A stretch of 64,000 nucleotides of DNA, from positions 930,001-994,000 of the forward strand of contig SRSI01000010.1 of assembly GCA_005656395.1 (NCBI GenBank), written 5' to 3'. The notes below the pieces were generated by a model. That model was not told the origin of the DNA, made no database searches, and saw only the letters and a list, made by a program, of their open reading frames with translations. The stretch is from Strongyloides papillosus (taxonomy: Eukaryota > Nematoda > Chromadorea > Rhabditida > Strongyloididae). The translations under genes were made by a program, and so were the position numbers. Of this stretch, positions 57,576-64,000 are shown in pieces (the first letter of the stretch is position 1; each line of letters starts with the position of its first letter).

Positions 57576-60500
57576 CTATAAATAAATAATAAATAACATT
57601 TTAAACATTCCAAATTGTATAGATTTTAGTTATCCATTATGATGCAACAATTCCTTTACCTTTTTTCTCAACCTTTACTATTATTCAACTAAAAGTATAT
57701 CTCATTGTGTAATTTAAAATTGAAGTAATAAATAAAAAGTTCACCCTAATATATTTGTTAATAATGTAAACTCAAAAGTATAAATAATAATCTATCTTAC
57801 TGTAATAATTATTCGTATAGATTAGTTTATAAATCATGGTTCTTAAGATTTCGTTAAGTAGTGTGCCTTTATCAAGTACATCAAGTGGAAACATATTGTT
57901 TTAAAGTTTTATTATCAAGATATTCTTTAATGACAACTTTTGTTATGAATAAAAATGAAAGTTTAATTGTAATTATTTTCATGTTGTATACATATTTCCT
58001 ATTAGTGTTTTTTAATTCATATAATTTCTATACAAAAATAAATAAAGACCTCATAAAAGTAAATGTAAACTCAAAAGATTGCTATTAAATATAAAATTAT
58101 CATATATCTTTAAAGAATTATGCAACAAAAAAGAAATTACTATTAAATATACAGATGTTTTGTTGATTTAAAATTATTATTGTAAAGATAAATTAATAAA
58201 AATAGTAGGTAAATTAATGTTATAAGATATTATTAGTTAACAGTTAATAAGGCATTTATTGTTTTTTTTTAAAACATGTAATTAAATAAAAACTATAGAT
58301 TTAAATTATACCTAAGAAAAGCAATTATAATTCTTTTTTAATAAATTGAATATTTCTTTATCAAAGAAATACTATTATATTGACCTTAACAAAAAAAGTC
58401 TATTCTTTTTAATTATTGACAATTAATGATATCTTAATCTTTCTTACTTGTTAACCTTCCGAAAAGTATGTTTAAGCTCATTCTTAATTGTGACAAAATT
58501 TTGAAGATTATAAACGATTGTCGGGATATGAATACAATTAATAAAAGGTCAATAGATGGCAATTTATTTATTCTATGACGGTATGAGGTAAAGCTTATGT
58601 CGGTAATGTCTACAAATATGCCATTATATTATATTTCTACATAAAAACACTATTGTCAAAAGATATTCTTCGTAAAAATTTCACGAACTCCTGCTGACAT
58701 CATGAAGATTGACTAATTAAAATAGACATAATTAATTGTAATACATTGAAAAATTATTCAAACTTTATTTGTCTTATTCTTTTAAATACTTCAAAGAAAT
58801 GATACTATACAAAATTAATTAGATAAAATTAACCTTAAATAACATATGGAAGAAGATTTGTCAAAGTTTACCAAAGATAGATTATCTAAAAGTGTCATGT
58901 TCAAGTGTTTTTTAAAAGACATATTGAAATTTAATGAACTGTTTTGGAAATGTGATAAGAATTAAAACTAACTTAAGTATTCCATATGTTTTTACTATAA
59001 AAAAATCGGTGCTATTTATTTATTCAATTCCTAATATCAATCAATTAGAGCGAATCTATTTGAGTTTAATAAAATATGACATATTCAATAACCTCAAATA
59101 TCACTTATTGTATCAATTTGAAAATATTAAAAATTGAAATCATTCATTGACAATAACTTTACTTTATATATTTAAAAATAATACTATATAATCCCTAGAG
59201 TCTCATCGTTTTTACCTCAAATCTCAATAGTTTAAAATTATATAATTTTGCATTTTATAGTGGAAAGATAAAACTTCTACATAAGATGCTTTTTGCCATA
59301 TTAAAGATATTAATTTCCATAATCATCACACCTGTATAACAAATATACTTCTCTTAGAAGGTCTTTCATCTATGGATTAAAATTGTGATATTAAAAGAAA
59401 TACTATTTTATACAAATTGCAATCGTATATATTCTACATTATATTGAACATAAAAGACAACAATAAAATTAAATGATTTCAAACAAAAAACTAATTACCA
59501 TAATCCATCTTCAACTTACGTAACCTTATAAAATTAAAGTGTTAGCGGAAAAAAGGAAAAAGAATAACAATTACATCATATGTGATACCTTATTTTCTTA
59601 TATACTTCAAATGATTGATGACAAAAATCCTTTTAAAGACTTACAATGTATCTTAATTCGAAATTTCTGTAGCATTTTGATTGACATTTCGCTGATATCA
59701 AATCTGCTGAATCTAGTTGAATACAATAAACTTGAGAAAAAAAGAAAAATATAGAAATAATAATTTTCATAATTTAGAGATAAAATTATATAGAAATATA
59801 AAATTTTATTATTAATATATTTTTAAATCTTTCTATATTCTAAAATATTTAATAATTATAGTGTATAAAGAATATATTCTTTTAGGAATATAAGTTTATT
59901 CTTTAAAAGTTTATATCAATAAAATAACAAATGTTCATCATCAAACAACCACTGTGGTTTAATAATATCATAATTAAATCAAATGTGTTGGCTCTTAAAT
60001 AAATAGTACAACAAAAGTTGTTATTTTTATTGTAAAGTTATTAATGATAAGAAAAACAGTTTAATATATCATTAATCTTTTAAAATAATAATAGACAGAA
60101 TAGTTTCTACAATCATATAAATATAAAGCAACATTAAAGTGAAATTCTAAATAGGAGGAGTCTATATCTTACTTTATTTAAATAAAAATGGTCAATGTAC
60201 ATAGTTAATAAATGCCTAAATTTATGTGGATTATATTTAATATCTAGGAGTAAAAGAATTTTATGTTCTTAGGGAAGATTTTTATTTCAAAAAAAACTAT
60301 TAATTTTATATGAAATATAGTTAAAATAAATAATGTAATATTATACCCTAGACTATGATTAAAAATTTTATTAATAAAAATAATTTACGATCTATCAAAA
60401 AATTTCTAGGAGAGTATAATCTAAAAGTTGTAAAGTTTCATGATTCAATATTACCATAAAACAATCACCTGTAAAAGAAGTAATCTTTTTGATTTTATCT

Positions 60501-63500
60501 ATAAATAATCCTATTTACAACTATAATAATCATAATCAAATGCCCTTAACAAAACATTTATAAGCTGTTCACACATAATAAAGTATTCAAGAAAAGTAAA
60601 TAAATATATTAAAATAGATTGTTATAATTTTCATTATCTATTCATTACCCCGATCATCCCATGCAAATACAATGAATGAGAATATTATTGTATAACAATA
60701 GAATTCAGTTATAAATTGGTTGCAAGGTTAATAAGTGTTTCAACAATTAATCAAAACAATTGACTACATTTACTTAGGAAGTGTTAAAAGAATGAAGTAA
60801 TATTGTTTTTTGAAGGACTTTTAATGTACTTATTATTAGAAAATTTTTAATAAGAACGTGATAATTAAATACATATAGACATAAATTATATTTATTAATA
60901 AGTTACGGGAAAATAAACATGTATGTCAAATAAATAAATGCCTTTCAAAAATACTTTTTTTTATCCATTCTTTTATTATTACTAATAAAAATTATTACTT
61001 ACAATATTTACTAGTATGAATTAAAAAAGCGTATATCTTGAGAAAATACAATTAAGTAATGAATAAATGTTGATAAAAACTACAAAGAAAGATAAAAGCA
61101 ATTGTGGACATATGTTTAGATATTTATATGAGAACCAAACATTAATGAAATTTTTTATTGTTTTGAAAAAGGAAATTTCATTGTTTGATAGAAGAATTAT
61201 AGTGTGTTTATATTGATATTGACAATAAAGATTAAAGAATATAATGTTGTATTGAAAGATTAGGAAGATTTTAATTTGTTACAAATAGGCGTTTAGAATT
61301 ATATATGGAAAAGATAAATGAATTGAATATGACCCGTAACATTTTTGTATAATAAAGAAATAGCTAAAACAAATATAGGTAATGGCATTAAATTTAAGAA
61401 GATTAAAGAATTTTTATGCTATTTTCTCTATAATATCAAAGATTTTATAGTTTCATGCTGTAATTAAGTTCACCTCTCCATTCAACATTTCGGCAATTCC
61501 TCAAATAGACACTCTTAAAGTTTCCGGTATTTAACATAGTCAAAAGTTATATTGGTTTATTTAAAAATTTTGATATAGGACTTTTCACGTAACTTACTTC
61601 GTGCAGTTTTAAGTATACAGTTAATGTAAACTCTGGCAGTGGTTGATCAAAGCGGTGGTTTATAAAATTTTTAAACTAAAAACAAATTAAACTGTTGGAG
61701 ATAACTAAGGTAAAGTGAATTTATGTTTTCACATTTATTCAACATTTGTAATAAAAAATGTGTGAAGGATTTGGAAAGTACTCTTTCGGCTATCAATCAT
61801 ATTGTTAACAGTACTCATATTTTATATTTACTATATCATTAGGAATAATATTCGAATTATTAATCGTAATAAAATAAGTTTTCTATTAGAAAAACAAAGT
61901 TAATAGAAATTAACAATAGATATCTAATTTATGATACTTTAATAAGATTATTTTAAAAATATATAAAAATTTTATATTTATCATAAAATTTTTGCGTTTA
62001 ACAAATTTAAAGGTAAGAAGAGAAATGGAAAATATTTTATGAAAAGACAAATTGATGATTCTTTGAATAAATGATTTGTGGTTGACATGTTAATAGTTAT
62101 TAAGTAATTGCCGATTTGTCTCAAATATTGTTATAAGAAATATGATGTAATAATTGCTAAAAATGTTTTTAAAACAAAGTATTAAAAACAATTATTTATA
62201 TCACATTTAAAATTATTTAAAAAAAAGTAAGGATACTTAAATTTTACGACACATAATGAATATTAAATACTGGATTCATAAGAAAAAAGAATTTATTATA
62301 CATATTTAAAAAAATTAATTATTAACTAAAAAAAACATACAGTATCAGTCATTATTAATCTGTTTAATTCAATAGATATCTAATACCGAATAAAATAACA
62401 CTAGACATTTGTATTTAATTTTACAAAATGCATAATTAATTTTTTTAAAATATTTCTTGGATATAAAAAAAGGATGTATTAAAAAGAAAAAAGTTCAAAT
62501 ATATTTGTTATTATTAACAAAATAATTGCAGATAATAAATTTTGAAAAAAGTTATTTAAATTTAGCACAAATCTCTATATAATATTGCTGGTTATTAACT
62601 TATTTTAAAATAAATCTTATTAATTTTCCATAGTCATTTTAAATATTATTTTTTTTATTTAATTAACGTATAAAAATAAGAATCACTTCAGTGATATAAC
62701 TTTTTTTTGGAAACTGAAGAGTCTACTTAATACTTTATTTATGACAAAATAATTTTTTTATTGTTAACAAATTTATTTGAAAATAATTTAGATTATTATA
62801 TATAATTTTGTAAATCTGGCGATTAAAAATTTAAGAATCTATGTCGTTTTCTTTCTGTTTTATATGCTAAAATAATTTTGCTTTTTTATGATTATAAAAT
62901 CCTTTATTTTATTTAGTATAATATTCTATATCTATGATTGAAATTATATTAAGTTGTCTTAAAAAGCTAACATTCATTAGATTGAGTCATTATAATAAAC
63001 TGTAAAAATATTTCATGTGAGGAATTCGAGTTTTTGTTTAATAAATAATGATAAGTTGTACAATATTAAGATCTATTCAATTTAAAGTTTGCATAATTTT
63101 ACAGTTAAAGATCAGAAACATTTTTAATTTGGCATATGAAATTAAAAATTTAATGATTCACGTAGTAAATCTTCTTTTAAATTTGTTTAACAAATTAAAT
63201 AATTCACAAAATTAGCACATAAACTTTGTAAACTTTTATTGTTTAATTAAACGTTTGGAAATATTAATTGTTTTGATCAATTACCAATTGATTTTTAAAT
63301 AATGTTTCAATATAAATCTAATTATTTAACAAAAAAAATATTATGAACTCAATTAATCATAAAAAATATTAATCATAAAATAAATAATTGTCAAAAGGTT
63401 ACAATTATTTCTTCCAAGCACAGAGTTGCTCCGTTTTACTTGTTCCTAAAACCTGTCAAAATTGTCATATTTAAGTAGGTGTTAAAAATAAATATTGAAA

Positions 63501-64000
63501 ATAAAATTTATGAAAACATTTTATAATTTTTATAATAGTATTGGTATCTTAAACAAATCATAAAGGTAATATCTTATGCAAACTAGAGTTACTTTTAGAA
63601 ATTAGGTAAAAATAAAAAATTTTTGTCCAAATTTTAAGATATAAAAAACTTTGTTAATGCAAAAGTCTTACTACACTTTTCAATTTACTTTTTTTAAAAA
63701 AAATTGTGTTTGAAGTTTTAAACAAGCAAACATGCACTTACTATTCACATATATTAATTATATAAAGTTCTAATACATTGAATAATGAATAACCAACTTA
63801 ATACATGTTTAACCAACTTATCTTTAAATCATTGTCTTACAAATGACTTCTTCTTTTCATATCAGCCCACATACATCATCTTTTTTTTTTATTGTTAGTA
63901 GAAAACTATTGTTGCAATTCATACAAAATTGAGCATTTTCCTCATAGACTTTTTACTTTATTAATAATAATGTAGTTTGTATATTACGCAATTTCTATCA
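57576..64000. other. 6.4-kb region without a recognised gene
   Basis: May include the missing first exon(s) and promoter of KAL-1. Open stretches at 57861-58088, 58934-59137 and 59539-59754 resemble no family and are probably chance. A GC-richer block at about 61440-61680 (TTTCCGGTATTT, GGCAGTGGTTGATCAAAGCGG) stands out from AT-rich surroundings but contains no frame or RNA that I recognise. Confidence 0.5.

Noticed and set aside
61632..61660. GGCAGTG match to the miR-34 seed
   Set aside because: No pairing arm upstream or downstream that would form a precursor hairpin, and the rest of the mature sequence differs.
1..64000. CRISPR arrays, tRNA, rRNA or spliced-leader RNA genes
   Set aside because: No regularly spaced direct repeats, no tRNA T-loop/anticodon architecture and no rRNA-like or SL-like segment were seen by eye. 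A covariance-model scan would be decisive.

Overview
This window looks like nuclear DNA from a nematode, most likely a Strongyloides-type (clade IV) worm. The evidence is the extreme A+T content (by eye well over 70%), very short introns (most 36-55 nt, ending in a TTTTAG-like acceptor), animal gene families typical of nematodes (CRAL-TRIO/MSP-domain protein, divergent nuclear hormone receptor, TTBK/CK1-like kinases, anosmin/KAL-1) and likely spliced-leader acceptors just upstream of several start codons. No bacterial, viral or organellar block was seen. The species is an inference.

Layout. 0-4 kb: 3' part of a GPI-anchored trehalase, followed by a decayed second trehalase copy that carries a 587-bp hAT-like MITE with a perfect 8-bp target-site duplication. 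5-7.6 kb: MOSPD2-like protein (CRAL-TRIO + MSP + C-terminal membrane anchor), rebuilt from eight exons. 9.9-11 kb: SLC35A-type nucleotide-sugar transporter; a paralogue with an intron at the same position lies at 28.2-29.3 kb. 12.7-13.4 kb: small half-RING/coiled-coil protein with unusually high G+C. 15.1-19.6 kb: EXD3/MUT-7-like exonuclease, then a nuclear hormone receptor. 20.4-22.5 kb: NXF1/TAP mRNA export factor. 22.9-25.3 kb: a dead and a live CK1/TTBK-like kinase in tandem. 29.7-34.4 kb: NUP107, TAX1BP3 (TIP-1) and a bZIP factor. 34.4-41.8 kb: a 7-kb gene-free stretch. 41.8-47.2 kb: CCT5, VPS53 and ribosomal protein S12. 48.6-54.4 kb: PAPS transporter 2, an Asn-rich secreted orphan, a BRI3-like protein and RAB5. 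55.1-57.6 kb: anosmin/KAL-1, lacking its first exon. 57.6-64 kb: no gene recognised.

Most genes are conserved housekeeping components: mRNA export and pore (NXF1, NUP107), chaperonin (CCT5), translation (RPS12), endosome/Golgi traffic (RAB5, VPS53, BRI3) and Golgi sugar/sulfate supply (two SLC35A proteins, PAPST2). The changing parts are the two gene-plus-pseudogene pairs (trehalase, kinase), the MITE, the receptor's duplicated hinge, the GC-rich half-RING gene and the secreted orphan. I found no clear new multi-gene system. The best leads are the dated MITE insertion, the half-RING gene and the NXF1 weak splice donor on which its UBA-like tail depends. Exon structures were derived by reading splice sites and protein homology by eye, without transcript evidence.
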